Assembly: GCF_005405345.1 (NCBI RefSeq)
Contig: NZ_BJDW01000009.1
Location: forward strand, 1-64,000
From: Enterococcus viikkiensis
GTDB lineage: Bacteria; Bacillota; Bacilli; Lactobacillales; Enterococcaceae
DNA: 64,000 nucleotides
Direction of reading: 5' to 3'
Of this stretch, positions 8,945 to 19,333 are shown piece after piece. Position 1 is the stretch's first letter. Each line of letters begins with the position of its first letter. The position numbers were made by a program, and so were the translations under genes. The notes under the pieces were generated by a model. It was not told the DNA's origin and ran no database searches. It worked only from the letters and a program-made list of their open reading frames with translations.

Positions 8945-9928
8945 ATGAAAAAAATTACCATCAAAGAAGTCGCTGAAGAAGCGGGTGTTTCTAAAACAAC
9001 TATTTCGCGTTTTCTGAATAACAATTACGGAAATATGTCGAAGGAAACGAAGGCTCGGATTGCTGATGTGATTGAGCGCTTGGACTATCGGCCAAGTAAG
9101 CAGGCACAAGCATTAAAATCTAAGCACAGCTATCTGATCGGTGTGGTGGTAGCCGATATTTCAAATATGTACTCTTCGTTACTTTTAAAAGGGATCGGAT
9201 CGGTACTGGAAAAAAGCGGCTACCAAATGATTATTATGGATGCGGCGAATTCAGTTAGCCTAGAAAAAGAATTGTTGCAAAAATTGATTGATCAACGTGT
9301 GGAAGGGATCATTTTACAGCCGTCATCGCGGCAATCGAGTAATTATGAGTTTATCGCCGAACACAATATTCCGTTGCTTTTAGTGGATCGGCAAACAGAA
9401 CCTGAACGTTGGTCATCCGTAATCACTAATAATATCTCTGCCACCAAAGAAGTGCTCGAAAAGGCCTTGGAAAAAGGGTATGAACAGGTTTTTGTCGTTA
9501 GTGAGCCGGTCAAGGATGTCAGCACTCGGGAAGATCGCTATCGAACGGTGCAGGAGACGGTCCTTCATTCGCAAAAGGAGTGTCACTTAATCGAAGTCAA
9601 CGATGAAGACGAATTGACTGAAAAAATCGAAGAGGTCTTGAAACTGCCAAACAAAAAATTATTGTTTGCATCTAACGGCCGAGTGTTAATGGAGTGTTTA
9701 ACAATTCTGATTCATAAAAATATTTCTATTCCAGAAGAAATTGGAATCACCGGTTTTGATGATTGGAATTTGACGGAGTTAGTGGGCCCGGGTATTACCA
9801 GTGTGGAGCAGCCATCGAGAAAAATTGGAAAAAGAGCGGCAACGCATTTGCTGGAATTGATAACAGGTAAACAACAGGTGAGTGAAATTATTGTGCCATC
9901 TGCCATTCGTTGGCGTAAATCGGTATAA
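8945..9928 (+). CDS. kdgR: LacI-family regulator, probable 2-keto-3-deoxygluconate operon repressor
   Basis: A 327-residue LacI/GalR repressor. It has an N-terminal HTH and hinge (ITIKEVAEEAGVSKTTISRF, then LDYRPSKQAQALKSK) and a periplasmic-binding-like effector domain (IGVVVADISNMYSS to the GFDDWNLTELVGPGITSVEQP region). It is followed by its own terminator and then by the KDG operon, whose promoter contains two identical GTTAACCGGTTT-type half-palindromes typical of LacI operators. This supports a KdgR role. The effector is presumably KDG or its phosphate, by analogy. Confidence 0.8.
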   Translation: MKKITIKEVAEEAGVSKTTISRFLNNNYGNMSKETKARIADVIERLDYRPSKQAQALKSKHSYLIGVVVADISNMYSSLLLKGIGSVLEKSGYQMIIMDAANSVSLEKELLQKLIDQRVEGIILQPSSRQSSNYEFIAEHNIPLLLVDRQTEPERWSSVITNNISATKEVLEKALEKGYEQVFVVSEPVKDVSTREDRYRTVQETVLHSQKECHLIEVNDEDELTEKIEEVLKLPNKKLLFASNGRVLMECLTILIHKNISIPEEIGITGFDDWNLTELVGPGITSVEQPSRKIGKRAATHLLELITGKQQVSEIIVPSAIRWRKSV

Positions 9929-9956
9929 TACTCGTTATTTTTAAAATAAATTTTAT

Positions 9957-10006
9957 AGAGTAGTCTCGTTTGGAAACCGATTTCTAAACGAGGCTACTCT
10001 TTTTTG
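9957..10006 (+). terminator. Rho-independent terminator after the LacI-family gene
   Basis: GAGTAGTCTCGTTT pairs with AAACGAGGCTACTC around a loop of about 14 nt, followed by TTTTTT. Confidence 0.85.
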
Positions 10007-10030
10007 TAATCGAAGGAACGTTTTTTAATT

Positions 10031-10045
10031 ATGAAACCGTTGACA
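10031..10045 (+). promoter_or_regulatory. cre-like (CcpA) site overlapping the -35 of the KDG operon
   Basis: ATGAAACCGTTGACA matches the cre consensus WTGNAANCGNWWNCA at 14 of 15 positions. Its last six bases are the TTGACA -35 hexamer (10040-10045), so CcpA binding would block the polymerase. It also resembles the adjacent LacI-type operators, so it could be a third copy of those. Confidence 0.55.
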
Positions 10046-10090
10046 TTTTTTGTTAACCGGTTTACTCTATGTGTATAGAAACCGGTTAAC
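10040..10090 (+). promoter_or_regulatory. KDG operon promoter with two LacI-type operators
   Basis: TTGACA (10040-10045), a 17-bp spacer and TACTCT (10063-10068) form the promoter. GTTAACCGGTTTA (10052-10064) lies in the spacer/-10 and GAAACCGGTTAAC (10078-10090) lies near the start site. The two are inverted copies of one another and each is close to a palindrome, as expected for repression by the LacI-family protein encoded just upstream. Confidence 0.65.
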
Positions 10091-10110
10091 TAATTGGGAG
10101 GATGGGCTTT

Positions 10111-10851
10111 ATGAAAGATAATCGTTTAGTGCTTAATTTTTTAGTTTTTGCTGAAAAAATAGAAAATGGTGCGTTACAAAGTGAGCTGTTACCCGAAATC
10201 GCCGCATTAGGTTTTCAAGCTGTTGAAATACGTCGTGAATATTTTAAAGATTTAACTAAAGAGATACCCGTTATAAAATCAGAAGCAGAACGTTTGAAGC
10301 TTGAATTGTTTTATAGTGTTCCAGATGAAGTTTACGTAGCTGGAAAGATTAATCCAAAATTAGAAGACTATTTATCAGAAGCGCAACAAATGGGGGTAAA
10401 ACATATTAAATGGAACATCGGTGCATTTGAAGGGAATTTGCATGAGGACGAATTGAAAGCGCTTATCGAAAGTGGTGTAGCCATTACAGTTGAAAATGAT
10501 CAAACTCAAACGTCAGGAACGATCACTGCTATTGAAACATATATGAAAGCGGTTGAAGCAGCAGGCTTAGCTATCGGCTATGTCTATGACTTAGGAAACT
10601 GGCGTTTCGTTGGTGAAGACGAAATGAAAGCTGCCGAGAAATTGACAGATTATGTTCAATATATTCATATGAAGGACGTCGGTTATGAAAATGGTCAACC
10701 CAAAGCAGCAGGTTTGGATCATGGGGAAATTAATTGGCGGAAGGTGTTGACGATCCTACCAAAGAATCGTCCAATCGCGATTGAATACCCAACTGTTTCC
10801 GATGCAGAAATTTTAGCAGCAAAAAAACTTTTAGAAGAAGTAATTGATTAA
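10111..10851 (+). CDS. sugar phosphate isomerase/epimerase-like TIM-barrel protein
   Basis: The 246-residue protein belongs to the xylose isomerase-like TIM-barrel (AP endonuclease 2) superfamily. Typical metal-binding positions occur in GVAITVENDQTQTSG, YVYDLGNWRF, YIHMKDV and IAIEYPT. GGGAGGA (10096-10102) sets ATG 10111; ATG 10102 overlaps the ribosome site. It is the first gene of the KDG operon and probably isomerises or epimerises the imported sugar acid before it enters the KDG branch. The substrate is not readable from sequence. Confidence 0.78.
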   Translation: MKDNRLVLNFLVFAEKIENGALQSELLPEIAALGFQAVEIRREYFKDLTKEIPVIKSEAERLKLELFYSVPDEVYVAGKINPKLEDYLSEAQQMGVKHIKWNIGAFEGNLHEDELKALIESGVAITVENDQTQTSGTITAIETYMKAVEAAGLAIGYVYDLGNWRFVGEDEMKAAEKLTDYVQYIHMKDVGYENGQPKAAGLDHGEINWRKVLTILPKNRPIAIEYPTVSDAEILAAKKLLEEVID

Positions 10852-10884
10852 TCATTTGCGGACAATAGACTAGGAGGAATCGTG

Positions 10885-11130
10885 ATGACAGAGCAACATA
10901 CGAGAATTGACGCTGAAAAATTTGCGTATCATTTTATGGAAACGATTTATCGTCCTGAGATTGATACAGAAAATATGGAGGGCGCGGCAAAAGAAGCATT
11001 GGCTGCTTACTTGACAGCTTATTATATGATTCAAAAATTCAATCATTTAGAAAGTGATTTTTTTGTAGAGGATCATAAAAAGCCAATGTCAAACTATCAA
11101 CGGATTCTAAGTGAATTAAATAAATATTAG
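10885..11130 (+). CDS. small conserved-looking protein of the KDG operon, function unknown
   Basis: An 81-residue, mostly helical, soluble-looking protein (AAKEALAAYLTAYYMIQKF; C-terminus YQRILSELNKY). TAGGAGGAAT sets the start at ATG 10885, with an overlapping GTG at 10882. It lies directly before the transporter gene with 13 bp between, so it may assist transport. I do not recognise the family and see no enzymatic motif. Confidence 0.65.
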   Translation: MTEQHTRIDAEKFAYHFMETIYRPEIDTENMEGAAKEALAAYLTAYYMIQKFNHLESDFFVEDHKKPMSNYQRILSELNKY

Positions 11131-11143
11131 GAGGCGCTATATT

Positions 11144-12415
11144 ATGGGGGGCGCAATAACAGGTATTTTATTAGCAGTAACCTTTATTATCTTCGTTATC
11201 TACGCCATGAAGGGTGGAAATTTAACAGTTGGATTCTTCGTAATGGCTGTCTTATGGACCGCAATTGGTTTGGTCCCTTTTAACACAGCGGTGAAAGAAA
11301 TTTTTACTGAACCAGTTTTAAATTATGGAAAAACAGCCGCCTATATTATTTTCGGATCTTGGTTTGGTCGAGTATTAGTCGATACTGGGATCGCTGGGAG
11401 TATCAGCCGCCGAACAGAAAAGGTTGGTAAGAAAAGCCCAGTTCTGGCAACGATCTTAATTGCTTTTGTAATCGCTTTAATTTTTGCTAGCTCATATGGT
11501 GTGGGTTCTGCGATTGCAGTTGGAGTGATTCTTTTTCCAATCATGTTTTCGATTGGTGTGCCTAGAAACATCGCGGTATCTGTCTTTACGATTGCCATCG
11601 GGGCTGCGATGTATGTAAATAATGTACTCTTTGTTCAATTCCAAGTCTTTTTTCCAAAAGTAGCTTGGGGTCCGCATTATCAACGCTTCGGCTTTGTGGC
11701 AATGGGCATTCAAATGGTGATTTTAATCCTCTTCATTTTATTCAATGCGAAGAAAATTCGTAACGGTACGCCTGAAATTATTGAAAGTGATTCGGAAACG
11801 GAAATTGTGGAAGTTCCGATGTGGACATATCTGTTGCCAGTGATGCCGGTGGCGTTGAGTATTTTTGCTAAGTGGGATGCCGTTCCAGCATTATTGCTTT
11901 CAACGATCGTTGCATTTGCGGCAACGGGTAACATGAAAAAATACTCAAAATTTGTCACCATGATGAATGAAACAGCGAAGCATGCGATTAGTGATATTGC
12001 TGGCTTGTTAATTATGTTATTCGTATTAACCATGTTCCAATCAGCCGCTGTTCATGCGATGTCAGGCTTTACCAGTGTCTTCCAACAAGTAATTCCAGAT
12101 AACAAATTAGCACTGATTATTATTGTCGCGATCATTGCACCCCTATCTTATTTCCGCGGGCCATTGATGCTCTATGGTGCCGGTGCTGCCACAGCTGCGA
12201 TTTTAGTGGGAACTGGGATGTTTGATCAATATTTCTTATATGGATTACTCGTAGTGCCATCCATGATGGGGGTTTCCGCGTGTATTACACAATCATGGAA
12301 TTTATGGTCTGTTCAATATGCAGGCTTGGATACGAAAACATTTTTACTTACCGGCCTACCATGGGCTTGGGGTGCAACAGTCTTAAACTTAATTGCAGCC
12401 TATATTTTATTATAA
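11144..12415 (+). CDS. ion-transporter/GntP-like sugar-acid permease
   Basis: A 423-residue polytopic membrane protein with about 11-12 hydrophobic segments. It resembles the gluconate/citrate (IT superfamily) transporters, with segments such as FASSYGVGSAIAVGVILFP and a hydrophilic central loop rich in Glu (IIESDSETEIVEVP). It sits inside the KDG operon, so uptake of a hexuronate, aldonate or KDG by cation symport is likely. This is a non-PTS system, which fits with the KDG kinase that follows. The substrate is inferred from context. Confidence 0.75.
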   Translation: MGGAITGILLAVTFIIFVIYAMKGGNLTVGFFVMAVLWTAIGLVPFNTAVKEIFTEPVLNYGKTAAYIIFGSWFGRVLVDTGIAGSISRRTEKVGKKSPVLATILIAFVIALIFASSYGVGSAIAVGVILFPIMFSIGVPRNIAVSVFTIAIGAAMYVNNVLFVQFQVFFPKVAWGPHYQRFGFVAMGIQMVILILFILFNAKKIRNGTPEIIESDSETEIVEVPMWTYLLPVMPVALSIFAKWDAVPALLLSTIVAFAATGNMKKYSKFVTMMNETAKHAISDIAGLLIMLFVLTMFQSAAVHAMSGFTSVFQQVIPDNKLALIIIVAIIAPLSYFRGPLMLYGAGAATAAILVGTGMFDQYFLYGLLVVPSMMGVSACITQSWNLWSVQYAGLDTKTFLLTGLPWAWGATVLNLIAAYILL

Positions 12416-12434
12416 AAGAAAAGAGGAAATTAAG

Positions 12435-13394
12435 ATGAGTGAATTTTTAACGATTGGTGAACCGATTGCGCTATTTGGATCAGAGGAAGTCGATAAATCA
12501 TTGAAGGACGCACGTCATTTTCAAAAATTTTTAGCAGGAGCAGAGGTCAATGTTGCTGTCGGCGTCGCTCGGTTAGGTCATAGTAGTGACTATATTACGC
12601 AAGTCGGAAAAGATCCATTTGGCGAATTTATTATTGACCGCTTGCACGAAAATGAAATCGGCACCGATTATATCTCAGAAACTTCAGACTTTTGGACAGC
12701 TTTCCAACTAAAGGATAGAGTCAGCGACGGAGATCCAAGCATCTTTTATTTCCGTAAAGGTTCGGCTGCTGCGCATTTTGAAAAGGATGTTTTAGATAAA
12801 ATTGATTTTTCTGATGTAAAAATGGCGCATCTATCCGGTATTTTTCCGGCAATTTCGAAAGAAGCACAAACGGCTTTCCGTTATTTGATCCAATTACTGG
12901 AGGAACATAAGATTCGTACAACGTTTGATCCGAATTTACGCCCACAATTATGGGACAGCGAAGCTGAGATGGTAGCAACAATCAACGACCTTGCCTCTCA
13001 TGCAGAGATTGTATTGCCAGGCATCAATGAAGGTGAAATTTTGATGGGCAGCCGCGAACCAGAAGCAATTGCTGATTTCTATTTGAATAACGGTGAAGCA
13101 ACACAAACAGTCATTGTTAAACTTGGAACAGAAGGGGCTTATGTGAAGCAAAAGGATGGCACAAGCTTTACCGTTCCTGGTTTTAAAGTCGCAAAAGTAG
13201 TGGATACCGTGGGTGCAGGAGATGGCTTTGCGGTGGGTTTGGTGACTGCCTTGATTGAAGGTGAAGACTTGAAAGACGCGGTAATTCGTGCGAATGCAAT
13301 TGGGGCAATGGCCGTACAATCACCTGGCGATAACGATGGCTATCCAACACCAACCGAACTTGAAGCATTTTTAAAAAATCAGAAGGTGAAATAA
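12435..13394 (+). CDS. kdgK: 2-keto-3-deoxygluconate kinase (PfkB family)
   Basis: Phosphorylates KDG to KDPG with ATP. The 319-residue protein shows the PfkB/ribokinase signatures: an N-terminal substrate region (GEPIALF, then FLAGAEVNVAVGVARLG) and the C-terminal DTVGAGDGFAVGLVTALIEG with the catalytic Asp. TFDPNLRPQLW is typical of KdgK. AGAGGAAATTAAG places the start at ATG 12435; the open frame extends back into the transporter gene to 12393. Its stop overlaps the next start by 1 nt (TAATG). Together with the aldolase downstream it completes KDG catabolism. Confidence 0.9.
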   Translation: MSEFLTIGEPIALFGSEEVDKSLKDARHFQKFLAGAEVNVAVGVARLGHSSDYITQVGKDPFGEFIIDRLHENEIGTDYISETSDFWTAFQLKDRVSDGDPSIFYFRKGSAAAHFEKDVLDKIDFSDVKMAHLSGIFPAISKEAQTAFRYLIQLLEEHKIRTTFDPNLRPQLWDSEAEMVATINDLASHAEIVLPGINEGEILMGSREPEAIADFYLNNGEATQTVIVKLGTEGAYVKQKDGTSFTVPGFKVAKVVDTVGAGDGFAVGLVTALIEGEDLKDAVIRANAIGAMAVQSPGDNDGYPTPTELEAFLKNQKVK

Positions 13395-14029
13395 TGAAAT
13401 TACAAACAGCGATCGACCGGGTATCATTAGAAGATGCTGCCCGATTGGCGAAAGAATTAGATGGGAAAACCGATATCTTAGAGATGGGGACCTCATTAGT
13501 GAAAGATTATGGAAATGAGGCCATTCGCAGACTGCGAGGAGAATTATCACAAACCCGTTTATTAGTCGATAGTAAAACGATTGATGAAGGCGCTTATGAA
13601 TTTAATCAAGCCTTTCATCATGGCGGAGATATCGTCACGGTAATGGGGGCGGCCTCGCATGCCACCCTTCAAGCGTGCTATGAAGTAGCACAAAAAGAAA
13701 ACAAGACCATGATGATCGACCTGTTAGAAGTTAGTGATGAAAAGATTGCCGCTATCAGTGATTTTCCTGAAGGAATCTACGCATTACATCATTCGATTGA
13801 TCGTGAAGACAAGTTGGATGCAGTTGGCAGTGTGGCGGCCTTTCATCAAAAATTTCCAACGATCAAACGGTTGGCGGTCGCTGGCGGGATCGATTTGTCA
13901 CAAGTTAAGAAATTAGCTGCACAGGATTTGCTTGAAGTGGTGATCGTTGGCTCAAAAATCGCTAAAGCAGCCGATCCCGTGGCAGCAGTAAAAGAGTTTA
14001 TGGAGGCGATTCATAATGGAAACAATTAA
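13394..14029 (+). CDS. hxlA: 3-hexulose-6-phosphate synthase-like (HPS/KGPDC family)
   Basis: A 211-residue TIM barrel of the orotidine decarboxylase suprafamily. HPS condenses formaldehyde with ribulose 5-phosphate; the reverse splits hexulose 6-phosphate. The metal/catalytic motif is VDSKTIDEG (usual form DxKxxDxG), with the early Glu in ILEMGTSLV and the phosphate-binding VAGGIDLS and VIVGSKIAKAADP. The adjacent isomerase makes HPS more likely than 3-keto-L-gulonate-6-phosphate decarboxylase, a sister family. Its 3' end overlaps the isomerase gene by 14 bp. Presence of this pair within a KDG operon is unusual. Confidence 0.78.
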   Translation: MKLQTAIDRVSLEDAARLAKELDGKTDILEMGTSLVKDYGNEAIRRLRGELSQTRLLVDSKTIDEGAYEFNQAFHHGGDIVTVMGAASHATLQACYEVAQKENKTMMIDLLEVSDEKIAAISDFPEGIYALHHSIDREDKLDAVGSVAAFHQKFPTIKRLAVAGGIDLSQVKKLAAQDLLEVVIVGSKIAKAADPVAAVKEFMEAIHNGNN

Positions 14030-14558
14030 AACGATCATGACAGAAATTAATCAAGTTATGGACTTGGTAGATGAAAAGCAATTGGATCAAGCATTGCCAG
14101 TATTTCAAAAAAATAAACGCATTTTCGTAATCGGTGCAGGGCGTAGCGGGTTCCAAGCAAAAGGCTTTGCGATGCGCTTGATGCACATTGGTTATACGGA
14201 TTATGTGATGGGGGAAACGATCACGCCGTCGATTCAAAAAGGCGATACGTGGGTAGCAATCTCAGGTTCCGGTACAACCAAAGGAATCGTAAATGATACC
14301 AAAGCCGCTAAAAAATTGGGATTGGATATCGTCGCATTAACGAGTGATCCTGAATCTCCGTTGGCACAATTGGCCGATCAAGTAATCATCGTTCCCGGTG
14401 CAACGAAAACCGGTGCAGGCATCAAATCAGTTCAGTTGTTATCCACGCTTTTTGATCAAACCGTGCATATCACTCTTGACGCTTTAACGTTAAAACTAGC
14501 GAAACGTGATCAAACCTCTAACGAAGAGGCACTACATGAACACGTGAATGTAGAGTAG
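14016..14558 (+). CDS. hxlB: 6-phospho-3-hexuloisomerase (SIS domain)
   Basis: Interconverts 3-hexulose 6-phosphate and fructose 6-phosphate. The 180-residue SIS-domain protein has the family pattern closely: VIGAGRSGFQAKGFAMRLMH, GETITPSIQKGD, ISGSGTTKG and ALTSDPESPLAQLAD. It is translationally coupled to the preceding synthase by a 14-bp overlap, the usual arrangement of the RuMP pair. It links the operon to fructose 6-phosphate and pentose phosphates. Confidence 0.87.
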   Translation: METIKTIMTEINQVMDLVDEKQLDQALPVFQKNKRIFVIGAGRSGFQAKGFAMRLMHIGYTDYVMGETITPSIQKGDTWVAISGSGTTKGIVNDTKAAKKLGLDIVALTSDPESPLAQLADQVIIVPGATKTGAGIKSVQLLSTLFDQTVHITLDALTLKLAKRDQTSNEEALHEHVNVE

Positions 14559-14567
14559 GCGATCAAA

Positions 14568-15206
14568 ATGAAAAAAAATAAAATTCTTGCTCGGTTAGAA
14601 GCCGCTGGCGTGGTGGCGGTTATTCGAGAAAACAATACGGAAAGTGCATTGAAAGCTGCCCAAGCGGTAGTTGAAGGAGGCATTCACGGCCTTGAAGTGA
14701 CTTTCTCGGTTCCAAATGCCGATCAAGTGATTGCCAAGTTAAAGGAAATCTATCAAGCTGAACAAGCGGTAGTGGTTGGAGCGGGGACCGTTTTAGATGC
14801 CGTGACCGCTCGGTTGGCGATTATGGCTGGGGCGGAATTTGTCGTTAGCCCTAGTTTTGATCAAGCAACGGCCGAACTATGCAACATATACCAAGTTCCC
14901 TATCTTCCCGGCTGTATGACTATCACGGAGATGCAGCGGGCAATGATGAGTGGGGCGGAAGTCGTCAAACTTTTCCCAGCGAATAATTTTGATCCACAAT
15001 TTATTAAGTCCGTTCAAGCACCTTTGCCTCAGATCAATCTGATGCCTACGGGTGGGATCAATCTAGCTAATTTATCGGATTGGAAGAAAGCGGGCGCTGT
15101 AATGGTTGGTGTTGGGGGTAATTTATTTAAGGGAGTCGCCGATCAAGAGTATGAAAAAGTCACTGAGACAGCCAGAGAATACATGGTGAAGTGGCGAGAG
15201 GAATAG
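14568..15206 (+). CDS. kdgA: KDPG/KHG aldolase
   Basis: Class I aldolase splitting 2-keto-3-deoxy-6-phosphogluconate into pyruvate and glyceraldehyde 3-phosphate. The 212-residue protein shows the expected motifs: IRENN near the start, LEVTFSVPNAD (catalytic Glu), VGAGTVLD, VVSPSFD, LPGCMT and VVKLFPANNF with the Schiff-base Lys, then MPTGGINLAN. It is the last gene of the KDG operon, 9 bp after the isomerase, and a strong terminator follows. Confidence 0.93.
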   Translation: MKKNKILARLEAAGVVAVIRENNTESALKAAQAVVEGGIHGLEVTFSVPNADQVIAKLKEIYQAEQAVVVGAGTVLDAVTARLAIMAGAEFVVSPSFDQATAELCNIYQVPYLPGCMTITEMQRAMMSGAEVVKLFPANNFDPQFIKSVQAPLPQINLMPTGGINLANLSDWKKAGAVMVGVGGNLFKGVADQEYEKVTETAREYMVKWREE

Positions 15207-15220
15207 GAAGAATACTAGAA

Positions 15221-15265
15221 ATAGAGACTGTGCCAAAGTCAGAGCTGGCACAGTCTCTATTTCGT
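15221..15265 (+). terminator. Rho-independent terminator of the KDG operon
   Basis: ATAGAGACTGTGCCA and TGGCACAGTCTCTAT form a perfect 15-bp stem with a loop of about 10 nt, followed by TTCGTTTT. Confidence 0.9.
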
Positions 15266-15302
15266 TTTAAAAGCGCTGTGACGGCGGATTGTTTGGGGAT
15301 GA

Positions 15303-15327
15303 AACCTGTTTCAAATTGTGAAACAGG
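15303..15327. promoter_or_regulatory. perfect inverted repeat, candidate operator of the alpha-glucoside PTS operon
   Basis: AACCTGTTTCA and TGAAACAGGTT are perfect 11-bp arms around a 5-bp spacer. No T tract follows, so an operator is more likely than a terminator. The RpiR-family regulator at 20700-21434 is the natural candidate to bind it. No copy of these arms was found near that regulator's own promoter. Confidence 0.5.
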
Positions 15328-15332
15328 TTGAG

Positions 15333-15347
15333 TTGTAAGCGGTAACT
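15333..15347 (+). promoter_or_regulatory. cre-like (CcpA) site upstream of the PTS-GH4 operon
   Basis: TTGTAAGCGGTAACT matches the cre consensus WTGNAANCGNWWNCA at 14 of 15 positions. It lies between the inverted repeat and the first gene, in the expected promoter zone, so glucose repression of the operon is likely. Confidence 0.6.
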
Positions 15348-15408
15348 CTATATTTTTTTATTTCGTGACCGTATACTGAACACATCATAAAAGAAGGAGA
15401 GAAGAAAG

Positions 15409-18356
<2,948 letters not shown>

Positions 18357-18363
18357 AAAAATG

Positions 18364-18410
18364 GATTGTAGCACAGTGGATGAAATAAACTGATGCTGCA
18401 ATCTCTTTTT
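18364..18410 (+). terminator. hairpin between the GH4 and dehydrogenase genes
   Basis: GATTGTAGCA (18364-18373) pairs with TGCTGCAATC (18394-18403) with one G-U pair, followed by TCTTTTT. It may partly terminate transcription, giving less mRNA for the two gluconate genes. Confidence 0.55.
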
Positions 18411-18433
18411 CTAAAGACAGTAGGAGGAATCAG

Positions 18434-19333
18434 ATGGAAATTGCAATGGTTGGCTTAGGTAAAATGGGAATGGGAATCGCAGAAAATTTGTTGAGTCATC
18501 AGCATCAAGTTCGCGGATTCGATGTTGATCTCAAGCTTGCGGAAAAATTAACTGATTTGGGTGGAACCTTTTATTCTGATCTGACAGAGTTATTGGTAGC
18601 GGGTTCACAGCAAAAGATCGTATGGTTGATGCTGCCAGCTGGAAAATTAACCAATGATATGGTGAGACAAATTGCCCAACAGCTTCATGAAAGAGATATC
18701 GTAATCGATGCAGGAAATTCACATTATCAAGACAGTGTAGCGAATTATTCTTTCTGCCAAGCACGCGGCATCGATTTTATTGATGTGGGAACTTCTGGCG
18801 GGGTGGCTGGAGCAAGAACAGGGGCTTGCATGATGGTAGGTGGATCTATCCAAGTCTTTGATCAGCTGCAATCATTATTTTCAGATATCTGTGTAGAAAA
18901 AGGATACATGTATTGTGGCGAAGCTGGTAGTGGCCATTATCTAAAGATGGTCCACAATGGGATTGAATATGGGATGATGCAAGCGATTGCCGAGGGCTTT
19001 AATTTACTGCATCACAGCCCCTACGATTATGAAATGGCGGAAGTTGCACAAGTGTTCAATCATGGATCGGTTATCCGCTCATGGCTGATGGCATTAATGG
19101 GGAATTTATATCAAGAAGAATTAGATCTAACAGCGATCGCCGGGGTCATCCCATCATCAGGGGAAGGAAAATGGACAGTAGAGGAAGCTTTACGCTTAAA
19201 AGTCAATCTACCAGTCATTACCCAATCACTTATGACGCGCTTTGCTTCAGAGGATTGTGATAAGATAAGTGAGAAACTTGTCGCATTATTGCGCAATCAG
19301 TTTGGCGGACACGCCTTTGTAAAGGATGAATGA
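18434..19333 (+). CDS. 6-phosphogluconate dehydrogenase, decarboxylating (short NAD-type, GntZ-like)
   Basis: Converts 6-phosphogluconate to ribulose 5-phosphate and CO2. The 299-residue protein is the short form of the family (GntZ/YqeC, about 300 residues, against about 470 for Gnd). The cofactor motif is MVGLGKMGMG, followed by the substrate motifs DVGTSGGVAGARTGACMMVG and KMVHNGIEYGMMQAIAEGF. TAGGAGGAATCAG precedes ATG 18434. It overlaps the kinase gene by 4 bp, so the two work as a gluconate-to-pentose module. Confidence 0.9.
   Translation: MEIAMVGLGKMGMGIAENLLSHQHQVRGFDVDLKLAEKLTDLGGTFYSDLTELLVAGSQQKIVWLMLPAGKLTNDMVRQIAQQLHERDIVIDAGNSHYQDSVANYSFCQARGIDFIDVGTSGGVAGARTGACMMVGGSIQVFDQLQSLFSDICVEKGYMYCGEAGSGHYLKMVHNGIEYGMMQAIAEGFNLLHHSPYDYEMAEVAQVFNHGSVIRSWLMALMGNLYQEELDLTAIAGVIPSSGEGKWTVEEALRLKVNLPVITQSLMTRFASEDCDKISEKLVALLRNQFGGHAFVKDE

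Noticed and set aside
8746-9109. Minus-strand frames across the end of the secreted-protein gene and the start of the LacI-family gene
   Set aside because: They run antisense through a terminator and two well-supported genes and show no recognisable protein.
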